Part shown: in pieces, positions 22,784-33,301 of the stretch | How the letters are laid out: every line of letters starts with the position of its first letter | How positions within the stretch are numbered: the stretch's first letter is position 1 | Assembly: GCA_015039315.1 (NCBI GenBank) | Contig: WIDE01000090.1 | Coordinates: 103,533-137,891, forward strand | Source of the DNA: Clavulina sp. PMI_390 | Lineage: Eukaryota; Basidiomycota; Agaricomycetes; Cantharellales; Hydnaceae | DNA: 34,359 nucleotides | Reading direction: 5' to 3' | Program-made: the position numbers and the translations under genes | Notes under the pieces: generated by a model | What the model saw: the letters and a program-made list of their open reading frames with translations, nothing else | The model's database searches: none | Told to the model about the DNA's origin: nothing

Positions 22784-24779
22784 ATGCAGTTGCTCTTTGG
22801 TCTCCTTCTAGCTTCGAGCGCGCTTTGGCCCGGAAAGGCTACCACCGTTCAACCCACATCTGATCTCTACTCTTCCACGATATCCTCCAAACTACAAGTG
22901 ACGACCAACCCTTCCAACTACTCTTCATTGTATCCTCAGATTACAGACCACGGTAATCCTGCAAAATGGCAGTACCTCAATGTGAACCAGTGGACCACAG
23001 GCTTTTTCCCTGCCACTATGTACGAGATGGCGCGCCGAAAAACGTTGTGCCCGAACACCTCAAGCTTTAATGACGGTGTGGACTGGTTGGAACGTGGGCG
23101 AGTGTGGAGTGCAGCCATATTACCGATGGACAATGGAAACGCCCAAGGACATGACCAGGGTTTTCTGAGTCTTCCATTTGTTGCCGAGCTTGCTGTGTGA
23201 GTGTTACGCATGGAATCGTGCTCGGCCTCATGTCAAGAAACTTATCCCTTGATTCCCCAAGGAATCCCACAAACCAAACTGCCATTACCGCCATCAATAA
23301 ATTTGCTGGCCTACTAGCCAATAGGTTTAATTCAGTCGTAGGATGCACCAGAAGCTGGAACTCAACGGACCCCACCGACTTCCAAGTGTACGTCGAGATT
23401 TATTCAGTTTACTCCTGGTATTAGGTACTTACCGAGCCTCCGCAGCATCATCGACAATATGGTGAACCTTGATCTATTTTATGCCTCCGCTAGCCTCACT
23501 GGGAATACGACTCTCACTTCTATGGCCACAAGTCATGCCGATGTGACAATGAAGAATCACTTCCGCCCCTCCAACTACAGCACCTGGCACGTTGTCCACT
23601 ATAATGCAACAACTGGCGCAGTAATCGAGAAGGTGACCTCTCAGGGATACGCTGACTGGAGCACATGGTCTCGCGGGCAAAGCTGGGCTATGCTAGGCTA
23701 CGGAAACAGTTAGTCAGCTTTCCTTTGTCGCTTTCATCTGAGAACCGCTGCTGATTGAGCGTTGGTACCATCCCATCTTAGTGTATACTCGGACTGGATC
23801 TCAGCAGTATCTGGAAACGGCCCGTCTGGCTTCTAAGTTGTACCTCGATAATGTTCCAAACAGCACATACATTCCCGCTTGGTTAGTGCCTCCATCATAT
23901 GCTTCTACTCTCGTCCCTGGTACTGATGCTCCCACAAGGGATTTCAATGCCCCTGGAAACCCCGCTACAGCTGATACATCTGCCGGTGCTATTGCTGCGA
24001 CAGCACTAATTCAACTCGCTACTATTGAGCGCTCTCTCCAGAATACTACGGGCTCTGACTATTACGTCAATGCTGCAATCAATGTGCGCTCTCTGCACCA
24101 GCGTGTGTTATGGTCCTCGCTAATCTTTTGATGCCATATAGCTCCTCAATGGCATCTCAAATCTTGGTTGGAAGCCTACGTGGGATAGTCTCCTCTCTAA
24201 TGGGACTGCCAATTACCCGACTGGAAGCTACCAGACTGGGATTGTATACGGCGACTATTATTACGTCAAGGTAACATTCTACCAGGCCATCTCTGATTTT
24301 GTCCAGGGTTTTCTGATGCTCGCTTTGCTCCTGTTAAAGGCTGGAAATGATCTCATCTCGAATGGCTTCATCAGCTGCGCATCTGCTGCCAAGTAAATAT
24401 CCTCCTTCCTTGTAAACATACAGTCTTGCTTTCTCGCTCCATCTTTTTGTTTGCTATCGTCATCGTCCTGTGTCCAACTTTTAGCCCCCGTGACACGGAC
24501 GCCTGTTATCATCGTATATTCACCTCAATTACCATTGGTTCTCAATCACTCGTGTTAAGATCCTATGACTAACTCACTGATTTTCTTTGCCTCTATAGTA
24601 TTTCTACTTCGGCACCCACATCGTCTCAAACAGGGACTTCTACATCGTCTTTACCAACAAGCACAACAAAAAGCGCCGCGAGCGGCAGAAGAGATCTACA
24701 ATCTGTCAAATTCCTTCCCATCGTGCAATCGCTCCTTATGATGTTCTTTTCCTTCACTTCATGTAGAACCATCTTGTAG
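22784..24779 (+). CDS. GH88 unsaturated glucuronyl hydrolase-like, GPI-anchor-type tail (copy 1), 469 aa
   Basis: Exons: 22784-23196, 23262-23387, 23446-23708, 23782-23881, 23939-24083, 24142-24270, 24340-24392, 24599-24779. A signal peptide (MQLLFGLLLASSALWPGKA) leads into a six-hairpin barrel of glycoside hydrolase family 88. HDQGF with D124 and IIDNMVNLDLFYA with D183 match the two catalytic aspartates of bacterial unsaturated glucuronyl hydrolase (D88 and D149, 61 apart; here 59). STWSRGQSWAMLGYG is another family landmark. The enzyme removes unsaturated uronic acid from lyase-made oligosaccharides by enol-ether hydration. Many N-x-S/T sites fit secretion. The last exon encodes a Ser/Thr-rich stalk, KSAASGRRD as a possible omega region, and a hydrophobic end (about 447-461). 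Retaining the last 206-nt intron would stop at 410 aa, giving a soluble form. Confidence 0.88.
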
Positions 24780-25518
24780 CCTAATTTCGTAGCGTAAACA
24801 CGGAACTCTCTGTGCAAGAACACCACGGGGTGATTGGGTGAACATTTTCACACGTCCTAATGACACCATTAGTCGAAGGTGATATGGTAGGATCGGGCAG
24901 ACGGCCAGGGGCAGACGGTCATAATCTCTCATAACCATCAGGGAAACTCGGTCACAATTGACGATCACAGTTTGAGATCTACTGACCTCCGCTGCATATT
25001 TTCACTCGGGACACCACCTCTTATTCACAGCCAATCGCTGAACGGACGTAACAAGAATGATTCCACTTGAGCTTGGCGTGGGAAGGATCGCTGTGACCGC
25101 ACTGTTACACATGCCGTCGGACTTGGTGCCGATAATCCGTCATAACTAGTCGCAAAATATCCTTAGGATTTCTGGAGCTTGGGCGCTCTATTAAAGCTTG
25201 CCAGATTAATTCTCCAAATGGACTGACTTCAACTCGACATTCCACTCTGACCCTCGTCACGGGCCGGTGATATTGATGAGTCTTCTTCGCGAATCATCGA
25301 AGGCTACATCTAGACTGAACGCATCAAGCAACGGGCCGGCTTGGCACGGGTATGCTATATTCATTTAAACGAACCTGCATGACTATGCCTACACGTAATG
25401 TTAACCACATCACGAGGGACCCAAGCAATTGGACTCCCACCACCACATCTCGACCTTCACTTATATCAGTCCAAAGAATCACATATCCTGACACTCTAAC
25501 CAGTCCCCTCCATCCTCA
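24780..25518. other. Intergenic between GH88 copies 1 and 2
   Basis: No coding sequence or repeat was recognised. It should contain the 3' region of copy 1 and the promoter of copy 2. A pyrimidine-rich leader precedes the ATG at 25519; no clear TATA box was found. Confidence 0.5.
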
Positions 25519-27142
25519 ATGCGTCTGCTCGCTAGTATCGCCCTCGCTTCCAGCGCATTACTCTCCTGTAAAGCACTGGCAGCCACGATCAATCCTCCAG
25601 CCGATCTGTATTCCTCCGTGATCGCATCGAAGCTTCAAGGGACAACAAACCCGGCGAACTACTCTGGCGTCTACCCTCAATTGACAAACCATGCGAACCC
25701 TGCGAAATGGCAGTACCTGAGTGCCAACCAGTGGACGTCAAGCTTCTTTCCCGCGACGATGTACGAGATGGCACGCAGACAGAGTCTGTGTCCTAACACC
25801 GCAAGCACCGGGGCTAACGTGAACTGGCTTGAACGTGGGCGCGAGTGGAGCGCCGCGATCTTGCCCTTGGATAATGGGAACTCTCAAGGCCATGACCAAG
25901 GATTCCTGAGTTTCCCATTTGTCGCTGAGCTGGCTGTGTAAGCAAGGTCCAAGTGATGGAAAATTCGATCCACTAATCCTCTTCATCCACATCAAAAAGA
26001 AATCCTACAAATCAGACAGCCATCACGGCGATAAATAAGTTTGCCGGCCTGCTCGCCGCAAGGTTCAATTCGGTCGTTGGGTGCACCAGAAGCTGGGATT
26101 CGACAGATCCTACCGATTTCCAGGTGTAAGTCATAAACCTGACCTTCTCTATGGTGCATGTCTTTCTTACCTTCATCCCAACCTTGACTTTGATCCACAG
26201 CATCATCGACAATATGGTGAACATTGACCTATTCTATGCTTCAGCCAGCCTCACCGGGAACACGACCCTCACCTCGATGGCTGTTAGTCACGCCGATACA
26301 ACGATCAAGAACCACTTCCGGCCCTCGAATTACAGCACATGGCACGTTGTTCACTACAACGAGACAACTGGTGCTGTTATCAAAAAGGTCACCTCTCAGG
26401 GCTATGCTGATTGGAGCACATGGTCTCGGGGGCAGAGCTGGGCCATGCTTGGTTATGGTAACAGTGCGTCAAGAAACCCTTGGCACACAGGGAGCGTGAT
26501 AACTAATTCTATGAAATTTCTAGTGTACCGTCGGACTGGCTTCCAACGTTACCTCGACACCGCGCGCCTCGCTTCTCAGCTATATCTGAATAATGTCCCG
26601 ACAAAAACTTATGTCCCACCCTGGTCAATATACTTTTCTATTCTTCGTTTCTGCGTGGCGCCTGAAGTCGATCCGCTTGTTTTATCTAGGGATTTCAATG
26701 CTCCTGGTTCACCCGCCACCGCCGACACATCTGCTGGCGCCATTGCCGCAACAGCGTTGATCCAGCTCGCTGCCATCGAGAGCTCGATACAGAACACGAC
26801 AGGCTCCAACTATTATGTTAACGCTGCAGTGAATGTATGTAGTGCTTTTCAGAATACCCTGGGGCCCTTACTGACTCGGGTGCCTACTTTTTACTTAGCT
26901 TCTCAGCGGTATTTCGAATTTGGGATGGAAGCCGACATGGGACAGTATCCTCTCAAATGGCACCGCCAACTATCCCGCTGCAAGCTATCAGACTGGGCTC
27001 GTTTATGGCGACTACTACTATGTCAAGGTAAAATAACTGCCAGTTCATGTTGCCTAACCCTGTCACTTAACTTTTCATATTCATTTGACAGGCGGGTAAT
27101 GATCTGATTGCAAACGGTTTCGTCGGCTGTCCTACCAGCTAA
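25519..27142 (+). CDS. GH88 unsaturated glucuronyl hydrolase-like, soluble secreted (copy 2), 410 aa
   Basis: Exons: 25519-25937, 26000-26125, 26201-26463, 26524-26623, 26690-26834, 26899-27027, 27092-27142. Exons 2 to 6 (126, 263, 100, 145, 129 nt) have the same lengths and phases as the other copies. A signal peptide (MRLLASIALASSALLSCKAL) is followed by the GH88 barrel with GHDQGF, IIDNMVNIDLFYA and STWSRGQSWAMLGYG. It ends in AGNDLIANGFVGCPTS and TAA, with no donor site at the end, so no GPI-type exon can be attached. The product should be secreted and soluble. The protein is more divergent from copies 1 and 3 in its N-terminal third (SSFFPATMYEMARRQSL, GANVNWLERGR). It is convergent with copy 3. 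Substrate specificity within unsaturated uronides cannot be told from sequence alone. Confidence 0.92.
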
Positions 27143-27494
27143 CGCGGGAGTGTTCTGTATATTCTCATGATTTCATTTGGCCTATTTTCCATCTCTCCCG
27201 TACCTCATGTTCCCATCATTCTTTTCCTTCCAACTCGTATCACATTGTCGAGTGGGGTAGTATAGGCATTGAGACCAGTTTATTTCCCCAGGGGAGTCTC
27301 AAGGGGAGTGGAGCGGGGCCTAAAAGTGACCCAGCTCACTAGTTGTTGGTCGCAATATTGTAATATTAATATTCAAGAAGCTCTACGAGCTCTTAACACG
27401 TTGTGTTTTCAATTTGGGAGATAGGAGCATTCATCTATGAGATACGCACGAAGGGGAGGCTATGACAGCGAGACTCCATGCCGAAATGGATGAA
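27143..27494. other. Convergent 3' region between GH88 copies 2 and 3
   Basis: This 352-nt stretch is shared as the 3' flank of two convergent genes. No Ser/Thr-rich tail exon like that of copies 1 and 4 could be found on either strand. In frame with the stop of copy 2, a hydrophobic stretch (LYILMISFGLF) follows, without a Ser/Thr-rich part. Confidence 0.5.
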
Positions 27495-29088
27495 CTACTT
27501 GGCGATAGACTCGCAGCTAATGTAGTCATTCGCAATGAGATCATTTCCAGCCTTTGGTTGGATTGAAGGTGGAGTTAGAATTTCTGGTGTCGTCCAAGGA
27601 TAATGACCATATTCACCTTGATATAATAATAGTCGCCATATACGATCCCGGTTTGGAAGTTTCCAACTGGGTAGTTGGCAGTCCCGTTCGAGAGGAGACT
27701 ATCCCATGTTGGTCTCCATGCCAAGTTCGAGATACCATTGAGGAGCTATGTATAGGTAAGACGTCAGCGGTAAGACAAGTGGCATGAGGCGAAGTGGAAG
27801 GCGCACGTTGACAGCAGCATTGACATAGTAGTCAGAGCCAGTAATGTTCTTGATCGAACGCTCGAGGGTTGCAAGTTGAACTAGTGCTGTTGCGGCGATA
27901 GCGCCAGCAGATGTGTCGGCCGTGGCGGGGTCTCCAGGAGCGTTGAAATCCCTGCACGAACAAATTGGGGTCAATATGAAGGCAGCATCGTGTTCAGAAT
28001 TCACTGACCAAGCTGGCACAAAGGTGTTTGTCGGCACATTATCTAGGTACAGCTTGGAGGCCAGGCGAGCCGTTTCCAAATAGCGTTGAGCTCCAGTTCG
28101 ACGATACACTGAGAAGTGATTGCAGCATTAGCTCAGAGTCCAATGCAAGAAGATAGCCGACGAACTGTTCCCGTAACCAAGCATAGCCCAGCTTTGTCCT
28201 CGGGACCATGTGCTCCAGTCGGCATATCCCTGAGAGGTTACCTTCTCGATCACCGCGCCAGTGGTGGCGTTGTAGTGGACCACATGCCATGTGCTGTAGT
28301 TGGAGGGGCGGAAGTGATTCTTAATTGTAACATCAGCATGGCTAGTGGCCATGTCAATTAGGGTCTTATTCCCGGTAAGGTCGGCCGAGGCGAAAAATAG
28401 ATCGAGGTTTACCATGTTGTCGATGATCCTGCGAACACTTATTAAGCACCTCCGCCAAGCCAAATATCATCCGCCCATTACTTACACTTGGAAATCCGTA
28501 GGATCAGTAGAGTTCCAGCTTCTAGTGCATCCCACAATCGGGTTGAACCTATCAGCAAGGAGGATTGCGAATTTGTTGATGGCAGTGATGGCGGTTTGGT
28601 TTGCAGGATTCCTTGATGATACAAGCGATAAGTTCTGGGACACCAGCAAAGAAAGATTGAGTAGATATTACCCACACAGCGAGCTCCGCAACAAACGGAA
28701 GGCTTAGAAAACCTTGATCATGTCCTTGAGCGTTCCCGTTATCCATTGGCAATATGGCCTCGCTCCATATTCGACCACGTTCCAACCAGTCCACGTTGTC
28801 TTCGAAATTAGGACTATTAGGGCACAAAGTCTTTCGGCGAGCCATCTCATACATTGTGGCCGGGAAAAAGCCTGTGGTCCACTGGTTAATATCGAGATAT
28901 TGCCATCGCGCGGGATTCCCGTGGTCAGTGACCTGGGGGTAAAGGGCAGAGTAGTTGGATGGGTTTGTGGTAATCTTTAGCTTGGATGAGATCAATGGGG
29001 AGTAGACATCCGATGTGGAGTGGACGATGTTGGCTCTCCCAGACCAAAGCACGCTCGAAGCCAGAAGGAGGCCAACGAACAGTTGCAT
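27495..29088 (-). CDS. GH88 unsaturated glucuronyl hydrolase-like, inverted (copy 3), 410 aa
   Basis: Exons (minus): 29088-28676, 28611-28486, 28428-28166, 28108-28009, 27951-27807, 27745-27617, 27551-27495. Exon lengths 1 to 6 (413, 126, 263, 100, 145, 129) are identical to copy 1. The signal peptide MQLFVGLLLASSVLWSGRA is also closest to copy 1, so these two look like the most recent relatives, now in opposite orientation. GHDQGF, IIDNMVNLDLFFASA and STWSRGQSWAMLGYG keep the presumed catalytic residues. The C-terminus is ISCESIAK then TAG. The sequence AAGTAG at this point corresponds to the AA|GTAAAT splice donor of copy 1; a weak GT donor survives, but no tail exon follows in the 352 nt before the convergent neighbour. 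It is probably secreted and soluble. The ATG at 29088 is chosen because the frame upstream has only non-ATG starts. Confidence 0.92.
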
Positions 29089-30710
29089 CGTGGATGATGT
29101 TACGAACGACAACTTGCTATCTAGCGGCAGGGGAGCTTGTCAAAAGACAGGAGGTGTTATAGCAGAGGCCTTTCCAGAGAGCTCAACACTGCGGTATGAA
29201 TAAGGGATAAACCTGGATTGACGGATTCATGCTATGGATATTTGGATGAGTAGCAAGCAAGATGACACAGCAATATTTTCGTGTTAGTATCGTTACCCAA
29301 CTTGCCGATAGGATGATAAAAGCTCACCACGTTGGCTTGAGGGGATCAAAGCAACGCGACTGTTCAAGAGGAGAAATCTTGAACATTTATACATGTTCTG
29401 GCAGCTTGTGTATGTAAGTATGCATCCCGCGGCCCCATATGGTCGTTTTTTTCTCCCATACAGGGTCAGCTGGCAAGTATGAAGAAATGCGGATCCATGG
29501 GCTTCTGATGATTACTGATTCTGTGAAACGAACGTCGTCACATCGTGAGATATTGCAACTTTTCTCACAGTGATCGAACGATTTGCCCAGGTGTGGTTTG
29601 GAATAGAGTTCCAAGCACGGTAGCGCCACAAGATCTCACAGAGTTACCCAATAGAGATATTCGCGTTTATAAATAGGCTCTGCTGGCAGGGCAGCCGCGT
29701 TTGGCTAGCTGCGGATAGATACAGGCGAGTGTGAATACCGTGTCTATGGAGAGGTCTAAGGTGAATGTTCAATGAAGGCACCTTAGAGTCTATTTAATTA
29801 ATTTCATCAGCGGAGTCTAGGCAAGGTCTCAATACGAAGGATTAGTAGCGCAACTAGAAGGTGCGATCGTCCTCAAGTTCAAAGCATCATGAACTTGAGA
29901 AAAACACAAAATCAATCGCTCACTGTGCTATTTTGATGCGCTTGTATCTTCCTCACATCCGAAGGCCTCATCATGTGATCAGGAGTTCCCTTGTCCAGGG
30001 CTCGGGTAGGTACTGTTGGGGTCGACGTTGACGTCAACAAACCCCGCGGGAGCAAACGGACGATCTCGTTCCTCTGCAGCTCTAAAGATTCCTCACCATT
30101 GGTTCCTGTACATTTAATGGCCTTCTTGAATAATAAGAAAGTGACGGGATGTCTTTTAGACGTAATGGGCCTATCTTCCCTCCGCCCACGATAGTATGAG
30201 GAAATACTCTAGAATCTCTCACATTGGGATGAGGGACAGAAACCACACCTTTTTGAGTGAATGGAAAGACTCATATGTAAGCCGCTTCACCACCTGCTAG
30301 CGCAGTGCCGCGGGCCTAAGGCTCTCATGGGACCAGCTTACCCTCCAGGTTAGGGCTGATGACTACCTACCTGGTCCCAGAAGACTGAGTATCCATTCAG
30401 CCCGCACCAGAAAGGCTACCCTCTCGTCTTTAATCGAATGAGTAATCGATCCGAATATAATGATACTTCGGCGATGCTGCACCGCCTTTTGAACATGCCC
30501 ATCTAAGCCAGGACAATTCAACACCTATTCTTGCCTCAGGCCATGAACTTTCCCCATCAGTCTGAATTGGACTTGGCATTGAAGCCCCCTAAGTTCTCAG
30601 CCCAGGCACAGTTATATCTCTTCCGCTTTTGCTATCGACTCTGGCCCTGGGGTGTGTTACGTCCTTCTTGCTCGTCCCGCTACTCAACCCTCCCACTTGT
30701 CGCGGCCTTC
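29089..30710. other. Divergent 1.6-kb intergenic region between GH88 copies 3 and 4
   Basis: The two GH88 genes are head to head, so this region holds both promoters. The frame of copy 4 stays open upstream to about 30531 and includes an ATG at 30543, which would hide the signal peptide inside a longer N-terminus; the ATG at 30711 is preferred. A 9-bp inverted pair (TGGGACCAG near 30328 and CTGGTCCCA near 30371) flanks a short stretch. No other gene was seen. Confidence 0.5.
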
Positions 30711-32862
30711 ATGATTCACTTCGTTTTGGAGCTTCTCCTTGCTTTGGGGTCTCTATTACCCTGTACCGCGATCACTCTTTATCGCACAGCAGATCTGTAC
30801 TCCCCCTCAATCGCAGAAAAGCTGGAAGTCAAGGTGAACCGTTCCAACGAAACAGAAACTTTACCTCAAGTCACCAACCATGGCGACACGGTGTATGAAG
30901 GACTTGAGTGCTCGGGAAGCCTTCCACAAGTCACAAACACCGGCGAGAATCGGGAGGGCGGCACGATCTGTATTCCAAAAGTCGATAGCCCTGGTGGTAT
31001 GTCTCCCTTGACCTGAACCAAACTCGAAATGATGCAAGACCAGTCCAAAGCAACAGAAGCCCTACCCCAGGTCACGAATAACGGCGATCAGGTAGAGGGG
31101 GAGCCCGAAACTCTTCCTCAAATCACGAACACCCGCAATGAGTGGGAAGGCGGTCCTGTCAACCTTCCCCAAGTGACGAACCACGGCGATCAAGTAGCTA
31201 AACACCTCGTTACCGACCAATGGACAGCGGGATTCTTTCCTGCAACTTTATATGAGATGGCACGCAGGAACGACTTGTGCCCGAACACAGCAAGTTTTGG
31301 CGCCGAAGTAGATTGGCTTCAACTTGGGCGGGAATGGAGCTCTATAGTCCTACCGCTGGCCGATGGTAATTCCCAGGGAGGCGACCAGGGCTTTCTAAGT
31401 CTTCCGTTTGTCGCTGAGCTTGCGATGTAAGCATATCCTTGCTTTTTGATATTTTAAGAACAGCTGATGAGGCCTCCTCTTTCCACTCTACCTAGAAATC
31501 CTACGAACGAGACGGCTATTACGACTGTCAACAAGTTTGCGGCCCTTATGGCTGCAAGATATGACCCATCCGTCGGATGCACGCGCAGCTGGAATTCGAC
31601 CAATTCTGCCGATTTCCAAGTGTAAGTAAACGGCTGATACCCTTTGATGAGCTATCTGACAAGCCTTCTCGCAGCACAATCGATAATATGGCGAACCTCG
31701 ACCTTCTCTACACCACCGCCAACCTCACAGGCAACTCAACTTTGAAAGCTATTGCGACGAGCCATGCCAACACGACGATACAGAACCACTTCCGAGCTTC
31801 CAATCACAGCACATGGCAAGTTGTACATTACAACGCAACAACCGGCGCTGTAATCGATAAAACAACATATCAAGGATATGCTAACTGGAGCACATGGTCT
31901 CGAGGCCAAAGCTGGGCAATGCTTGGTTATGGGAGCAGTTAGTTTGAGTTACCCAAACCTTAGAAGTTGTGTCCCTGATCCTTTGAAACTTGGACAGTGT
32001 ATCTCCGGACTGGGGCAGAGCAATATCTTGAGACGGCCCGTTTAGCTTCCCAATCATTCCTTTCCAATGTGCCAACAAACACTTTTGTTCCCGCGTGGTC
32101 AGTGCATTCTATAGCTTCTTATGAAACTCAGCCTCACAATGACCCGTGACCCACGAAAGGGATTTCGACGCCCCCGGTTTCCCTGCCACGGCTGACACTT
32201 CTGCCGGAGCCATTGCCGCAACCGCACTTATTCAGCTCGCCACAATCGAGCGCTCACTGCAAAACAACACCGGTTCAGATTACTACATTGTCGCTGCCGT
32301 CAATGTATGCATATATATCATCACTTCATTACGGTCCAGGAATGCCGATATTTGTTCACCTTGATAGCTATTGAACGGCATCTCAGAGCTGGGATGGCAG
32401 CCAACATGGAACAGCCTCCTCTCCAATGGTACGGACAACTACCCAGCCGGGAACTATCAAACTGGGCTCGTTTACGGCGATTATTACTATGTGAAGGTCA
32501 GATACCAGTTGCAGGTATTCTTCTTATGGTGTACTGACCGCCCAATTGTACTATGAAAGGCTGGGAACGACTTGATTGCTAATGGATTCATAACCTGTGC
32601 ATCTGCCACTAGGTGAGAAAGATTCTGTGCAACAATACTATGCGTCATGCCAAATCGTTTCTCGATCCACGCGTATTGCTGACTCGGGGGACCATCTACC
32701 CTATGTAGTAACTTGACATCAACATCGGCGACGTCCCTTAGCTTGTCGCTACCGACAGCTACACCAAAAGACTCTGCAGACACAAGGGCAGAGCTGAACT
32801 ACCTACTGGTCTTGCTCCCAACCGTATACTCCCTCTTGCTGATTTTCTTCCCAGCTGTGTAA
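30711..32862 (+). CDS. GH88 unsaturated glucuronyl hydrolase-like with LPQVTN repeats and GPI-anchor-type tail (copy 4), 543 aa
   Basis: Exons: 30711-30996, 31051-31426, 31496-31621, 31675-31937, 31998-32097, 32160-32304, 32368-32496, 32560-32612, 32709-32862. The signal peptide is MIHFVLELLLALGSLLPCTA. The GH88 core matches the other copies exon for exon (126, 263, 100, 145, 129, 53 nt). Before the barrel, one segment (PQxTxHGN in the other copies) is expanded into five LPQVTN-type repeats, with an extra 54-nt intron among them. The first catalytic motif is GGDQGF instead of GHDQGF: the Asp is kept, the His is lost. TIDNMANLDLLY keeps the second Asp. The last exon gives a Ser/Thr-rich stalk and a hydrophobic end (about 524-543), typical of a GPI-attachment signal. 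Keeping the last 96-nt intron would stop at 493 aa. This is the most diverged copy. Confidence 0.86.
30861..31197 (+). repeat. Five degenerate in-frame repeats of LPQVTN unit in GH88 copy 4
   Basis: Units begin at 30861, 30921, 31062, 31113 and 31164 (protein residues about 51, 71, 100, 117 and 134), with spacings of 20, 29, 17 and 17 residues. Each starts LPQVTN or LPQITN and often continues NGD/TGE plus an acidic-Gly stretch (EGG, EGE). The last unit runs directly into the barrel segment that follows the single PQxTxHGN motif of copies 1 to 3. A 54-nt intron (30997-31050) lies in the second unit. Confidence 0.8.
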
Positions 32863-33028
32863 AACTTTTCATGCTCCAAGGAAACAAGCCGCACATGAAC
32901 GAGCGTAAGGATGATTTTTACGATATTATCGATGGACCGGACTGATGTAGATGACACAACGTGTGTGTTGGGCGAGCATCCCTCAGACGCGAGGTGTGGT
33001 GGGTGACAATCCTTTCAAGTAACTGGTG

Positions 33029-33301
33029 TCAAATAAATTGTGCTTGGAAATACGGAATGAAATCATACAAAGCCCCAGATTCTTGATTTATGACCTGTCC
33101 CATCGAGTTATAGAGATGGTAACTCTTTCCCTTGGAAAACATGTCGCATGAATCGTTGATTTTGCGCGCCGATCTCAACAGTGTCAAACCTCCTAGTCTG
33201 AGATGGGGGCCAAACCAAGAATTCCTTCTTATCCGAGGCGCCACCAATGCTTTGTAATATGGAGCTCCTTCAAGCTCGAATATCCATAGCTCAATCGTTC
33301 C
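33029..33301 (-). other. Possible terminal exon of an unrecognised gene
   Basis: A 91-codon frame opens just after an acceptor-like CTTGACAG and runs to a stop at 33029; the frame is closed by TGA immediately upstream of that acceptor. It begins GTIELWIFELEGAPYYKALV and includes WFGPHLRLGGLTLLRSARK. The composition looks protein-like. An upstream exon could not be joined in phase, so it may be a remnant. No family is recognised. Confidence 0.3.

Noticed and set aside
30328..30379. Inverted 9-bp pair in the divergent GH88 region
   Set aside because: Too short, with a long loop and no flanking duplication, to support a transposon end or an RNA element.
30531..30710. N-terminal extension of GH88 copy 4 upstream of 30711
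   Set aside because: The far start is TTG and an ATG at 30543 would bury the signal peptide; the other three copies begin directly with their signal peptides.
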